Source: Flavobacterium supellecticarium
GTDB lineage: Bacteria > Bacteroidota > Bacteroidia > Flavobacteriales > Flavobacteriaceae
Assembly: GCF_004801375.1 (NCBI RefSeq)
Contig: NZ_SSNZ01000002.1
Location: 62,001 to 126,000 of the forward strand
Reading direction: 5' to 3'
DNA length: 64,000 nt
Of this stretch, positions 8,246-17,293 are shown in pieces (positions within the stretch are counted from its first letter, which is position 1; each line of letters starts with the position of its first letter). A program made the position numbers and the translations under genes. The notes beneath the pieces were generated by a model. The model did not search any database. It saw nothing but the letters and a program-made list of their open reading frames with translations, and was not told the origin of the DNA.

Positions 8246-10275
8246 TTGATACTAGCAATTGAAAGGAATCCCTTTTTACCGGTAGCGTAAAAAGGGATTT
8301 TTGTTTTCCGGCAACTCACTTCCCAACGCGTTGTTTCGCTTTTATAATTCGTACCATCGGCGATGATCAATTTCGGATGTATCTGGTCAATCAGGCGATC
8401 CAAATTGATTTTTGGATTGTTGATCAATAGGATGATATCGGGCTTTTCTGGAGTGTTGTATATCCCATCACCATCCACAATCAGAATTTTTTGACCGTTA
8501 TAGAAAAGCGTATTGTGCAACGGAAGGTATTGGATTTCGGGATAAAACAACCCGCTTCGGTAGGCTTGCAGGTTAAGGTTGGTAGTGATCAGGCTATCGT
8601 TGGAATAGACGGTAATACGGTTATGCGTTTTTATCGTGATCAGACTATGTTGCGGTTGCTGAAAAACAACCAGTTCGTCTGTATTTCGAATGTTATATAA
8701 CGTAAGCCAATAGATAATTTGAAATGCAATCAGCGTCGAAAGGAATCCTATAAATCGCGGGGCATTTCGTTTTTGAAGCCAAATAAAAAAAGCGATCAGC
8801 ACCATATAAAGTGCCAACAACAATCCAAGGTTAAAAGAAATGTCGCGGAGGATTAGCGATCGGAACGAGGCAATCCAATCAATGTAGCCATTCATGGTTT
8901 CGATAAGAAACGACAGTACTTTTCCTAAAAATAAGATGAGATTTCCGGGGATAAAATTAAGAATCGTCAGCAGGATGCCTAAAGTTAAGATCAAGGCAGT
9001 TAGCGGCAATACTACCAGATTGGACGCCATAAACAATAACGGAACCTGATGAAAATAGTATAGGCATAACGGTAGTACGCCGATTTGGGCGGCGAACGAA
9101 ACAAATGCGATTCCAGTGAAATAGCGAACGATCGGGTTTTTGGATAAATGAATTTTCTGAAAAAGGGTGTTCAGAGCAATAATGGAAAAAACGGCCATAT
9201 AGCTCAGTTGAAAACCAATGTCGAAAATATAATTGGGTTTTAAAACTACCAGGAAAAAAAAGGAAACCAAAATACCCTGATAGCGATTGGCCGGTCGGTT
9301 TAAAAAAAGCCCTAAGCCGATACAACTCAACATCGTCACCGAACGAACCACCGAGGCCGAAAATCCGGTTAGCAAGGCATAAAACCAAAGAAGCACTATT
9401 GGGATCAGGAGTTGTAGAATTTTACCATTTTTAATCCTTTTTAGCGGCTTTGTCAGGAAAAGCAGGATTCCGTATAAAAGTGCGATATGAAGTCCGGAAA
9501 TGGCGAGTATATGTGCCGTACCGGCATCGGCATAGGCGGAGGTCGTATCGCGATCCATATCCTGTCGTTGTCCCAATACCAAAGCATTGATGATATGCTG
9601 CGTTTCCGGTTTAAAATGATGTTTTTTAAAACCCTCGAGTAACCGATCGCGATAGGTTGCAATCCGACTCAAAATACCATTGGAATGACCGGTTCGTTTA
9701 AAATTGTTCGCGTTAAGATAGACCTGATGGAATACATTCCGTTTGGCCATATAATCGGCATAATTAAACTGAAAGGGATTTCTGTTTTTCGGTAAAGAAG
9801 CGACGGAATCATGGATCAGAATTTCGGAGCCCGTTACAGGTTTGTAGAGGACGATGGTTTTGGGAATATAGAGCAAAAGCGTTCCGTTTGCCTTTTGAGA
9901 ATTAAGCTCGGCTACCTTAAAAAGATACTTTTCGAAATCGGTACTATTTTTTAGCCGTTCTGTGATTATTCCCCGAATGGGATAATGTCCGGAATGAGGA
10001 AGATAATGACTATAATGTTTCGACTGATTTGGTGCATAATGGAGGTGATGACTCCAACTTCCGCAGCAAAAAAACAGCAAATAAACACTAAGGCCAAAAT
10101 AGTTTTTCTGTATAAAATGCCGATTGGAATAGCCATAACAAATACAAAACAGGACAAATGAAATTGCAAGGGCTATAAAAAGAGCGATTGTGTCCGGTTT
10201 TGTATAAAAATCGACTACAATTCCGGATACAAAGCAACACGTAATTCCGAATATGGGATATCGCAATACCTTCAT
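8242..10275 (-). CDS. comEC: ComEC/Rec2 family DNA-uptake membrane protein
   Basis: A 677-residue polytopic protein. An N-terminal segment with two or three helices and a soluble DUF4131-like domain (about 1-200) is followed by the competence domain. The latter carries the family motif around ALVLGQRQDMD, HILAISGLHI and DIGFQLSYMAVFSI (about 230-480). ComEC forms the inner-membrane channel for single-stranded DNA in natural transformation. The C-terminal region (about 535-677) occupies the place of the metallo-beta-lactamase domain, but I see no HxHxDH metal motif, so it appears degenerate or shortened. Whether the cell is competent cannot be concluded from this gene alone. Confidence 0.92.
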   Translation of the reverse strand: MKVLRYPIFGITCCFVSGIVVDFYTKPDTIALFIALAISFVLFCICYGYSNRHFIQKNYFGLSVYLLFFCCGSWSHHLHYAPNQSKHYSHYLPHSGHYPIRGIITERLKNSTDFEKYLFKVAELNSQKANGTLLLYIPKTIVLYKPVTGSEILIHDSVASLPKNRNPFQFNYADYMAKRNVFHQVYLNANNFKRTGHSNGILSRIATYRDRLLEGFKKHHFKPETQHIINALVLGQRQDMDRDTTSAYADAGTAHILAISGLHIALLYGILLFLTKPLKRIKNGKILQLLIPIVLLWFYALLTGFSASVVRSVTMLSCIGLGLFLNRPANRYQGILVSFFFLVVLKPNYIFDIGFQLSYMAVFSIIALNTLFQKIHLSKNPIVRYFTGIAFVSFAAQIGVLPLCLYYFHQVPLLFMASNLVVLPLTALILTLGILLTILNFIPGNLILFLGKVLSFLIETMNGYIDWIASFRSLILRDISFNLGLLLALYMVLIAFFIWLQKRNAPRFIGFLSTLIAFQIIYWLTLYNIRNTDELVVFQQPQHSLITIKTHNRITVYSNDSLITTNLNLQAYRSGLFYPEIQYLPLHNTLFYNGQKILIVDGDGIYNTPEKPDIILLINNPKINLDRLIDQIHPKLIIADGTNYKSETTRWEVSCRKTKIPFYATGKKGFLSIASIN
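8267..8308 (+). terminator. Intrinsic terminator of the peptide-transport/thioredoxin unit, inside comEC
   Basis: A perfect 13-bp stem, AATCCCTTTTTAC (8267-8279) pairing with GTAAAAAGGGATT (8287-8299), has a 7-base loop and is followed by TTTGTTTT on the plus strand. It starts 22 bases after the plus-strand stop and lies wholly within the 3' coding end of the opposing comEC gene. Confidence 0.75.
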
Positions 10276-10320
10276 GGAAACAATAAGGTATTGAAAAATA
10301 GCGAAAAATAAAAACCGGGA

Positions 10321-10968
10321 TTAGTTCACCACTCGGTTGGCCTGAACAAAAGAACGTTCGTAATAGGGCTCTTTGGTTGACGAAATGATCACACCGCTGG
10401 ACGTTGAGGAATGGATGAATTTTATTTCATCTTCGACCACTTCTACCACCAGTCCGACATGATTGATAACCCGTCTGCCGTTGGTTTTAAAGAAAACCAG
10501 ATCCCCGCGTTTAATATCCTTAAATTCGAGTTTTTCGCCCACTTTGGCCATGTCGTTGGAACTTCGGGGTAGTTCCATGTCAAACGAACTAAAAACAGCC
10601 GTAACCAATCCGGAACAATCCATTCCTTCGCGGGTTGTTCCGCCACCGCGGTAACGGACACCAAGATAATCCATCGCGCTGTTGGTTAATTGTTCGGCCA
10701 GATAACTTTCGTTTTCATTGCTCACAATGATATCATTTTCCGGAACATCACTGTCTACAATTTTTCGTTTTTTCGTATTCGTTTTTTTAGATTCGGACGG
10801 TTTGGCGTTTTTATCGGAAACGGCTACAGTTTTGGATTTTGTTCTTTCGGAATAGGTGTAAACTCCTTTTTTTTCGGCTTCTTTTTTAGAAGTGATAATG
10901 GTAGGAGCGGCAGTTTTACAGGAAACCACCAGAAATAATAAAACCAATACTTGTATAACCTTTCTCAT
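10321..10968 (-). CDS. NlpC/P60 (C40) family cell-wall endopeptidase lipoprotein
   Basis: A 215-residue protein with a lipoprotein signal (VLLFLVVSC, Cys 17), a basic low-complexity linker to about residue 85, and an NlpC/P60 domain to the end. The catalytic cysteine is in GMDCSGLV and the histidine in INHVGLVVEV. Family members hydrolyse peptide bonds in peptidoglycan stems, commonly between D-Glu and the diamino acid. A TAATTTTG promoter element lies 19 bases before the start. It is tail-to-head with comEC 45 bases downstream and could be co-transcribed with it. Confidence 0.92.
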   Translation of the reverse strand: MRKVIQVLVLLFLVVSCKTAAPTIITSKKEAEKKGVYTYSERTKSKTVAVSDKNAKPSESKKTNTKKRKIVDSDVPENDIIVSNENESYLAEQLTNSAMDYLGVRYRGGGTTREGMDCSGLVTAVFSSFDMELPRSSNDMAKVGEKLEFKDIKRGDLVFFKTNGRRVINHVGLVVEVVEDEIKFIHSSTSSGVIISSTKEPYYERSFVQANRVVN

Positions 10969-10987
10969 ATCTTCAAACGCTTTTCAA

Positions 10988-10995
10988 CAAAATTA
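10988..10995 (-). promoter_or_regulatory. -7 promoter box of the NlpC/P60 gene
   Basis: Minus-strand TAATTTTG matches the Bacteroidota consensus TAnnTTTG and ends 19 bases before the start codon. Confidence 0.5.
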
Positions 10996-11014
10996 GGGAA
11001 ATAATTTTTTGGGC

Positions 11015-12127
11015 TTATGTTAAATTATCCATAATTAAACGGGCCGTTTTGTCGCTTGCACCTTCTCCGCCGAGCTTTTCTTCCAGCAAATCATAAGCAG
11101 CCAATACTTTAGAACGATGATTCGGCTCTAATATTTTATGCAGTTCCGCTTTAATTTTTTTAGGATTGCAATCGTTCTGGATCAATTCGGTTACCACTTC
11201 CTGATCCATGATCAAATTGACAAGTGAAATATATTTGAGCGTAATAATGCGTTTAGCAATCTGATACGAGATCCAGTTTCCTTTATAGAGAACGACTTCC
11301 GGCACTTTAAAAAGCGCGGTTTCCAGGGTGGCGGTTCCGGAAGTGACCAGTGCCGCATGTGCTACACTCAGCAAATCGTACGTTTTATTCGAAATAAAAT
11401 GCACCCTTTTATTCGTGAGAAACTGTTTGTAAAATTCAAAATCCTGACTCGGCGCACCGGCAATTACAAATTGATAGTCCGGAAAACTATCGACAACCGA
11501 TAGCATTTCGGATAGCATTTTTGAAATTTCCTGTTTCCGGCTACCGGGTAATAATGCAATGATCGGTTTGTCGTCCAGATCGTGTTCTTTTCTAAATTTT
11601 TCGGTATCGGTTTTTGGTCGGTTATGAATCGCATCGATTAATGGATGACCAACAAAATCGACCGGATAATGGTGTTTTTTCTCGTAAAAATCCTTTTCAA
11701 ACGGAAGAATCACATACATTTTATCCACATCGCGCTTAATAGCATGAATACGGTTTTCTTTCCAGGCCCAGATTTGTGGCGAAATGTAATAATGTGTTTT
11801 CATACCAAGCGCTTTCGCCCATTTGGCGATACGCATATTAAAACCAGGGTAATCGATAAAAATCAGCACATCCGGTTGAAAAGCCAGAATATCGGCTTTA
11901 CAGATTTTAATATTATTGAGGATCGTTTTCAGATTCATAACAACCTCTGCAAAACCCATAAAAGCCAGATCGCGGTAATGTTTTACCAATGTTCCGCCGG
12001 CTTGTTGCATCAGATCACCACCCCAAAAGCGGATTTCGGCTGTGGGATCGTGTTGTAAAAGAGCTTTTATCAGATTGGAACCGTGCAGATCGCCCGAAGC
12101 TTCCCCGGCAATAATATAGTATTTCAT
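11015..12127 (-). CDS. lpxB: Lipid-A-disaccharide synthase
   Basis: A 370-residue GT19 glycosyltransferase, the usual length for LpxB. It joins UDP-2,3-diacylglucosamine and lipid X to form the lipid A disaccharide on the cytoplasmic face of the inner membrane. Recognisable blocks are the N-terminal GEASGDLHGSNL, YISPQIWAWKENR, FVGHPL and LLPGSRKQEI, and the C-terminal SGTATLETAL nucleotide-binding region. Last gene of surE - small membrane protein - lpxB, 10 bases after the middle gene, a common Flavobacteriaceae arrangement. Confidence 0.97.
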   Translation of the reverse strand: MKYYIIAGEASGDLHGSNLIKALLQHDPTAEIRFWGGDLMQQAGGTLVKHYRDLAFMGFAEVVMNLKTILNNIKICKADILAFQPDVLIFIDYPGFNMRIAKWAKALGMKTHYYISPQIWAWKENRIHAIKRDVDKMYVILPFEKDFYEKKHHYPVDFVGHPLIDAIHNRPKTDTEKFRKEHDLDDKPIIALLPGSRKQEISKMLSEMLSVVDSFPDYQFVIAGAPSQDFEFYKQFLTNKRVHFISNKTYDLLSVAHAALVTSGTATLETALFKVPEVVLYKGNWISYQIAKRIITLKYISLVNLIMDQEVVTELIQNDCNPKKIKAELHKILEPNHRSKVLAAYDLLEEKLGGEGASDKTARLIMDNLT

Positions 12128-12137
12128 GTTGGTACGA

Positions 12138-12410
12138 TTATAATAGAACGGTTAGAATGGCTAAAAATAACGTTGCCAGTACAACACCGCGTGCCATTTC
12201 TTCTTTCTGAAATTTTAATAAAATAAAAAAACAAATCAGATTAGCAATAGCACCCAGCGTGATTACTTTTCCGGATAAATGCTGTTGTCGGATAAAATGC
12301 AAGCCTTCAATACTGCGGATATCGGTAAACAACAACAGAAAAAGTCCGGCGCCAATACAGGCGGCCACAATACCGATAAGAAACCCGATGATAAGATCTT
12401 TTTTAGTCAT
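12138..12410 (-). CDS. Small three-helix membrane protein of unknown function
   Basis: A 90-residue protein with three predicted membrane helices (about 7-29, 50-66 and 73-89) and short charged loops. No catalytic motif is visible. It sits 7 bases after surE and 10 bases before lpxB on the same strand, so it is co-transcribed with lipid A synthesis. Small proteins of this type recur at this position in Flavobacteriaceae as far as I recall, but the function is unknown. Confidence 0.8.
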   Translation of the reverse strand: MTKKDLIIGFLIGIVAACIGAGLFLLLFTDIRSIEGLHFIRQQHLSGKVITLGAIANLICFFILLKFQKEEMARGVVLATLFLAILTVLL

Positions 12411-12417
12411 AATGTTT

Positions 12418-13203
12418 TTAGGAATTAAGATTCCAGGTATTCAGTTGCTGGATGGCATGGTGCGCTGTTAAATCAAATTGAACCGGAACTACGGAAATAT
12501 AACCGTTGGCCAAGGCCCATTCGTCGGTATCTTCACCTTTATCCTGATTGATAAATTCGCCGGTTAACCAATAATAGTCTTTTCCCTGCGGATTGGTTCT
12601 TTTGTCAAAACGCTCTTCCCACATGGCTTTTGCCTGGCGACATACTTTGATTCCTTTGATTTCGTCTACCGGTAATTTTGGCAAATTCACATTTAGAATA
12701 ACACTGTCAGGTAATCCTTTTTCCAGTACTTCCAGTGTGATCTTCTTTACAAAAGCCTTTACCGGTTCAAAATCGGCATTCCAGCTAAAATCGAGTAACG
12801 AAAAACCAATGGCCGGAATTCCTTCGATACCGGCTTCTACCGCAGCACTCATCGTTCCCGAATAAATAATATTAATAGAAGAATTCGAACCGTGGTTGAT
12901 TCCTGAAACACAAAGATCCGGTTTGCGCTTTAAAATTTCATGTACGGCAATTTTTACACAGTCAACCGGAGTTCCGGAACAACTGTATTCCATATCCAGA
13001 TCGGCATCGATTTTGACTTTTTCGATATGTAGCGTATTATTAATGGTGATAGCGTGTCCCATAGCCGATTGCGGACTGTCGGGCGCCACTACAACTACAT
13101 CACCAATCTCTTTCATGACAGCAATTAAAGCACGTATTCCGGGCGCAACAATACTATCGTCGTTGGTTACCAGAATCAAAGGTTTTTTGTTCATTTCGGG
13201 CAT
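12418..13203 (-). CDS. surE: 5'/3'-nucleotidase SurE
   Basis: A SurE-family metal-dependent nucleoside monophosphate phosphatase of about 261 residues. Near the N terminus LVTNDDSIVAPGI holds the metal-binding Asp pair (the usual NDDG reads NDDS here), and CVSGINHGSNSS supplies the conserved SGxN metal site. The frame stays open to an ATG at 13230, but that start would add MRILAKVKK and overlap the probable promoter. ATG 13203, preceded by an A-rich run, or ATG 13194 is more likely. First gene of the surE-lpxB unit. Confidence 0.95.
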   Translation of the reverse strand: MPEMNKKPLILVTNDDSIVAPGIRALIAVMKEIGDVVVVAPDSPQSAMGHAITINNTLHIEKVKIDADLDMEYSCSGTPVDCVKIAVHEILKRKPDLCVSGINHGSNSSINIIYSGTMSAAVEAGIEGIPAIGFSLLDFSWNADFEPVKAFVKKITLEVLEKGLPDSVILNVNLPKLPVDEIKGIKVCRQAKAMWEERFDKRTNPQGKDYYWLTGEFINQDKGEDTDEWALANGYISVVPVQFDLTAHHAIQQLNTWNLNS

Positions 13204-13217
13204 TTTTTTAACTTTCG

Positions 13218-13225
13218 CTAAAATA
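13218..13225 (-). promoter_or_regulatory. Possible -7 box of the surE-lpxB unit
   Basis: Minus-strand TATTTTAG, one mismatch to TAnnTTTG, with a TTG at 13251-13253 about 25 bases upstream. It is placed correctly for a start at 13203 or 13194. Confidence 0.35.
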
Positions 13226-13379
13226 CGCAATTTCTAAATTTGTTCTGGTACAATTTTTGATTTTTGAAATTTTAAGAAAGGGCTGATGATTCACTAATAA
13301 AAAGAAACCTTTAACAAAAAATTATCCGTATATTAAGAGAGTGGCGCCCTTTTTTATGTAATTTAGTTGAAAAATAGTA

Positions 13380-15593
13380 ATGAATACTTTTTGGCAGTTT
13401 ATGAAGAGAAATTATAAGATTGTATTGTTGATAACCGCTTTGTCAGCAATACTTTGGAGTTTTATGCCCACTAAAAAATCAGATCCGGAAAAAGACCGTC
13501 TTTTACTGGAATTACTGACATTTGTGTTGGAAAAAGGGCATTATGATCCGGTGCAGATGGATGACGCGTTTTCAAAAAGTGTTTATAAAGAATATATTTC
13601 GGCACTCGATCCGTCGAAACGATTCTTTATCCAGTCGGATATCGATGAGTTTTCGAAATACGAGACACAGATTGACGACATGATCCGTAATAAGGATTTA
13701 ACCTTTTTTGACCTTACGTATACCCGTTTGATGGAACGAATGGGAGAAGCGAAAGGTATTTACAAAGACATTCTGGCACGTCCGTTTGATTTTAATACAG
13801 ACGAGCAAATCAATCTGGATTATGACAAACAGCCGTTTTCCAAAAATAAACTGGAATTAAAAAACCGTTGGGAAAAACAGCTAAAACTCAATGTATTGTC
13901 TTCTGTAACCGATAAGCTGAAATTACAGGAAAAAGAGAAAGAAGATAAAGGGATCAAAAAAGAAGGAACAACAGCCAAAAAAGAGTCTGATTCGAAACCA
14001 AAAACCATGGAGGAATTGGAGAAAAGTTCCCGTGAAACGACCTTAAAATCGTTGGATGAGTATTTTGGATTTATTGCGGAATTGGATCGTGATGATTGGT
14101 TTTCAGTGTATCTGAATTCGATTGTAGAACGATTTGACCCGCATACCTTCTATTTTGCGCCAGACGATAAAGAGAAATTCGACATCAGCATTAGCGGAAG
14201 TCTGGAAGGAATCGGAGCGCGTTTACAAAAGAAAAATGACTATACCGAAATTACCGAACTGATACCTGGCGGACCGGCATGGAGAGGAAAACAATTGGAA
14301 CAGGGTGATGTGATCATGAAAGTTGCTCAAGGGAATGCAGAGCCGGTAGATGTGGTTGGAATGCGTTTGGACGATGTGGTGAAAAAAATTAAAGGTAAAA
14401 AAGGAACCGAGGTTCGTCTGACCGTTAAAAAAGTAGACGGAACGATCAAAGTGATTCCAATTGTCCGTGAGGTAGTTGAAATTGAGGAAACTTATGCCAA
14501 ATCATCGATCGTGAAAAAAGGGGATATGACGTATGGTATTATCAATCTTCCGAAATTCTATATCGATTTTGAGAATAAAGATAAAAGAGACGCTTTTAAG
14601 GATGTGGCTCAGGAAATTGAACGCCTTAAAAAACAAAATGTTCAGGGAATTGTGATGGATCTTAGAGATAATGGAGGAGGATCGTTACAAACCGTTGTAG
14701 ATATGGTTGGTTTATTTATTGATCAGGGACCAGTGGTTCAGGTGAAATCGGCTAACGGTAAAAAAGAAGTATTATACAACAAACAGTCAAAAGTACACTG
14801 GGACGGACCGTTGGTGGTGATGGTGAATAATTTCTCAGCTTCAGCATCCGAAATTTTTGCGGCAGCCATTCAGGATTATAAGCGCGGTGTAGTGATTGGA
14901 AGCAAACATACCTATGGAAAAGGAACGGTACAAAATGTTATCGACCTGAACCAGTTTATCCGAAGTAACCCTTATGGTGACTTAGGTGCGTTGAAAACAA
15001 CTACGCAGAAATTCTACCGTGTTAACGGAGGTTCTACGCAACGCGAAGGGGTATTAAGTGATGTCGTAATGCCGGATCGTTATTCGTATATCGATATGGG
15101 TGAGCGTGATATCGACAATGCAATGCCGTGGGATAAAATTGACCCAGCGAATTACCAACCGGTAAAAGGATTGGATTTTACAGCAGCTATAGCAAAAAGT
15201 AAAGAGCGTATGGCGACAAATGAGCAATTCAAATTGATCGATGAAAATGCCAAATGGATTAGTTCCCGTAAGGATATGAATACGTTGAGCCTTAACTTTA
15301 ACAAGTTCCGCGCTGAAGAAACAGCAGTTGAAAATACCGCGAAAAAATTCAAAGCATTGGCCGATTATAAAAACAATCTGTCCTTCGGATCCTTGCCATA
15401 TGAAAAAGAAATGTTTAAAAATGATACCGTTTTGGCTCAGAAAAGAGAGCGTTGGCATGAAAGCCTAAGTAACGATGTATATGTAGATGAAGCTTTGAAC
15501 ATTTTAAACGATATGAAAAATAGCGGCAAAGATGTTAAAGGAACCATCACATTAAAAGACAAAAAAAATAAAATAGTTGATAAAGTAAATTAA
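13380..15593 (+). CDS. prc: Tail-specific (carboxy-terminal processing) protease, S41 family
   Basis: A 737-residue periplasmic serine protease. A signal anchor (about 13-29) is followed by an N-terminal helical domain, a PDZ domain near 255-345 and the S41 catalytic core. In NNFSASASEIF the nucleophile should be S488, and the general-base lysine is K514 in YGKGTV, by alignment of these motifs to E. coli Prc. C-terminal residues 600-737 match the domain that wraps the core in large Prc enzymes. The family degrades periplasmic proteins with unstructured C termini and often regulates peptidoglycan hydrolases. Its stop shares one base with the next start (TAATG), implying coupling. A near-match -7 box (TAATTTAG) lies at 13359-13366. 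Confidence 0.96.
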   Translation: MNTFWQFMKRNYKIVLLITALSAILWSFMPTKKSDPEKDRLLLELLTFVLEKGHYDPVQMDDAFSKSVYKEYISALDPSKRFFIQSDIDEFSKYETQIDDMIRNKDLTFFDLTYTRLMERMGEAKGIYKDILARPFDFNTDEQINLDYDKQPFSKNKLELKNRWEKQLKLNVLSSVTDKLKLQEKEKEDKGIKKEGTTAKKESDSKPKTMEELEKSSRETTLKSLDEYFGFIAELDRDDWFSVYLNSIVERFDPHTFYFAPDDKEKFDISISGSLEGIGARLQKKNDYTEITELIPGGPAWRGKQLEQGDVIMKVAQGNAEPVDVVGMRLDDVVKKIKGKKGTEVRLTVKKVDGTIKVIPIVREVVEIEETYAKSSIVKKGDMTYGIINLPKFYIDFENKDKRDAFKDVAQEIERLKKQNVQGIVMDLRDNGGGSLQTVVDMVGLFIDQGPVVQVKSANGKKEVLYNKQSKVHWDGPLVVMVNNFSASASEIFAAAIQDYKRGVVIGSKHTYGKGTVQNVIDLNQFIRSNPYGDLGALKTTTQKFYRVNGGSTQREGVLSDVVMPDRYSYIDMGERDIDNAMPWDKIDPANYQPVKGLDFTAAIAKSKERMATNEQFKLIDENAKWISSRKDMNTLSLNFNKFRAEETAVENTAKKFKALADYKNNLSFGSLPYEKEMFKNDTVLAQKRERWHESLSNDVYVDEALNILNDMKNSGKDVKGTITLKDKKNKIVDKVN

Positions 15594-16699
15594 TGAGTTT
15601 ATCAAATCAATCGCTTACTGCTTTAGCGCTCCAGAAATTCCGTAGGAATTTTTGGGGCGTTTTCAGTTTTGTATTTATAGCTGTACTGGTTTTTATTTCC
15701 ATTTTTGGCTATTTTTTAGCACCGGATAGTACTAAATATGCCAACTGGGGTGATCTGGCAATTCGTTCGAAAGAACCCGGATTTAAGGTGACCATGCTAC
15801 AGGTTCCGTTGGAAAACCAACCCGAAAGCCATTGGTATGATTATTTTACGGGGCATCCGGAAACGGTGATGCAAAAACCGATCAATACTTATAAAATAGC
15901 AAACGACAGCTTGTATTTCGACGAGTATTCGGACGATAAGAGTATTGTTATTTCCGATAAAATTCCGTTATCTGCTTTTGGAAAAGCGGTTGATAAAAAA
16001 ACGATTGAAAAAGAATTTGTCTCCGAAAGGAAATTCCTTTTAGGAACGGATAATCAGGGACGCGATTTGCTTAGCCGTCTGATTATCGGATCGCGGGTTT
16101 CGATAGCCATCGGGTTTGTAGCCGTTTTGATTTCATTGGTGGTTGGGATTTTCTTCGGTGCTTTGGCGGGTTATTACGGCGGAAAGATCGATGCGATGGT
16201 GATGTGGTTGATCAATGTAATCTGGTCGATTCCAACCTTGTTGTTGGTTATCGCGATTACATTGGCACTGGGAAAAGGATTCTGGCAGGTTTTTGTAGCC
16301 GTAGGACTTACCATGTGGGTCGAGGTTGCACGTGTGGTCCGCGGCCAGGTTATGGGAATTAAAGAAATGCAATACGTAACCGCGGCACGTGCCTTAGGCT
16401 ATACCAATAGTCGGATTATATTCCATCATATATTACCAAACAGTATGGCACCGGTGATCGTAATTTCGGCGGCCAATTTTGCCTCGGCGATTCTGGTCGA
16501 AAGTGGATTAAGTTTTTTAGGATTGGGCGCACAATTACCGGTACCAAGTTGGGGTGCTATGATCAAAGATAACTACAACTATATCATCCTTGGAAAACCA
16601 TATCTGGCAATTATTCCGGGTGTGGCCATGTTGCTACTTGTTTTGGCCTTTATGATGATCGGAAATGCCTTACGCGATGCACTTGATGTAAAAACGTAA
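15593..16699 (+). CDS. DppC/OppC-like ABC transporter permease, orphan
   Basis: A 368-residue inner-membrane permease with the OppC N-terminal segment, a first helix at about 20-44, an extra-cytoplasmic insert of about 100 residues, and a BPD_transp_1 domain from about 170. The EAA-type loop that contacts the ATPase is present (AARALGYTNSRIIFHHILP). Such proteins form half of a dipeptide/oligopeptide/nickel-type channel with a DppB partner, two ATPases and a binding protein, none of which is adjacent. It begins one base inside the preceding protease stop codon, so the two are translationally coupled. A bidirectional terminator follows directly. Confidence 0.93.
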   Translation: MSLSNQSLTALALQKFRRNFWGVFSFVFIAVLVFISIFGYFLAPDSTKYANWGDLAIRSKEPGFKVTMLQVPLENQPESHWYDYFTGHPETVMQKPINTYKIANDSLYFDEYSDDKSIVISDKIPLSAFGKAVDKKTIEKEFVSERKFLLGTDNQGRDLLSRLIIGSRVSIAIGFVAVLISLVVGIFFGALAGYYGGKIDAMVMWLINVIWSIPTLLLVIAITLALGKGFWQVFVAVGLTMWVEVARVVRGQVMGIKEMQYVTAARALGYTNSRIIFHHILPNSMAPVIVISAANFASAILVESGLSFLGLGAQLPVPSWGAMIKDNYNYIILGKPYLAIIPGVAMLLLVLAFMMIGNALRDALDVKT

Positions 16700-16701
16700 A
16701 A

Positions 16702-16731
16702 CAAAAAAGCCTTCATGTGAAGGCTTTTTTG
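16702..16731. terminator. Bidirectional intrinsic terminator between convergent genes
   Basis: AAAAAAGCCTTCA and TGAAGGCTTTTTT form a hairpin flanked by A and T runs on both sides. It can end the permease transcript (+) and the coiled-coil gene (-). Confidence 0.85.
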
Positions 16732-17250
16732 TTACGCATTAGGATTGAGATTTTTCAGGTTTAATTGGGCTTCCTGTAATTCAATTTTGCGCTCTTTATT
16801 TTTGTTGGTTAGCTTTAACAGCTTTTTCTTCCATTTGATATCTTCTTCGGGAGTAAGTTTGTCTTTGTCTTTTAAGGTTTTATACTTTGCAGCCTGTTTG
16901 TCCAAATCCTTCTGACTGTCGGCTAATCTGTCAGTCGCTTTATGAACGTTTTTCTGAGCCTTTTCGATATCTTTTTTGACTTTTTCGGCTTTTTGCAATT
17001 CTTTGGCCAGTCGTTTTTGTTCTTTTTCGGCCGCTTTACGCTGTTTTTCGGCTTCTTTAAGCGCTAATTCATGTTCTTTAAGCTTTGCTTTTTCCAGTCG
17101 CTCTTTTTCTTCTTTGATCTTTTTTAAATCGTCAAGACTTTGTGTTAGGTGGGTTTCGGCATTGTTGCTAACGGTTTCTTTCGAAATTTCCTGTCCAAAA
17201 CTAAACTGTGTTGAAATAACAGCTAGTGCAACCATCAATTTTACTTTCAT
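16732..17250 (-). CDS. Secreted coiled-coil protein of unknown function
   Basis: A 172-residue protein with a signal peptide (residues 1-19, ending SFG before Q20) and an almost uninterrupted heptad-rich, Lys/Glu/Ala-rich helix from about 35 to 165. I see no enzymatic motif or lipobox, so it is probably a free periplasmic coiled coil. It is monocistronic and diverges from the nuclease gene across about 90 bases. Some coiled coils act as envelope spacers, but nothing here proves that. Confidence 0.8.
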   Translation of the reverse strand: MKVKLMVALAVISTQFSFGQEISKETVSNNAETHLTQSLDDLKKIKEEKERLEKAKLKEHELALKEAEKQRKAAEKEQKRLAKELQKAEKVKKDIEKAQKNVHKATDRLADSQKDLDKQAAKYKTLKDKDKLTPEEDIKWKKKLLKLTNKNKERKIELQEAQLNLKNLNPNA

Positions 17251-17293
17251 AGATACTACTTTTATTAATTTTAAAAGGGTTATAACTATTTAT

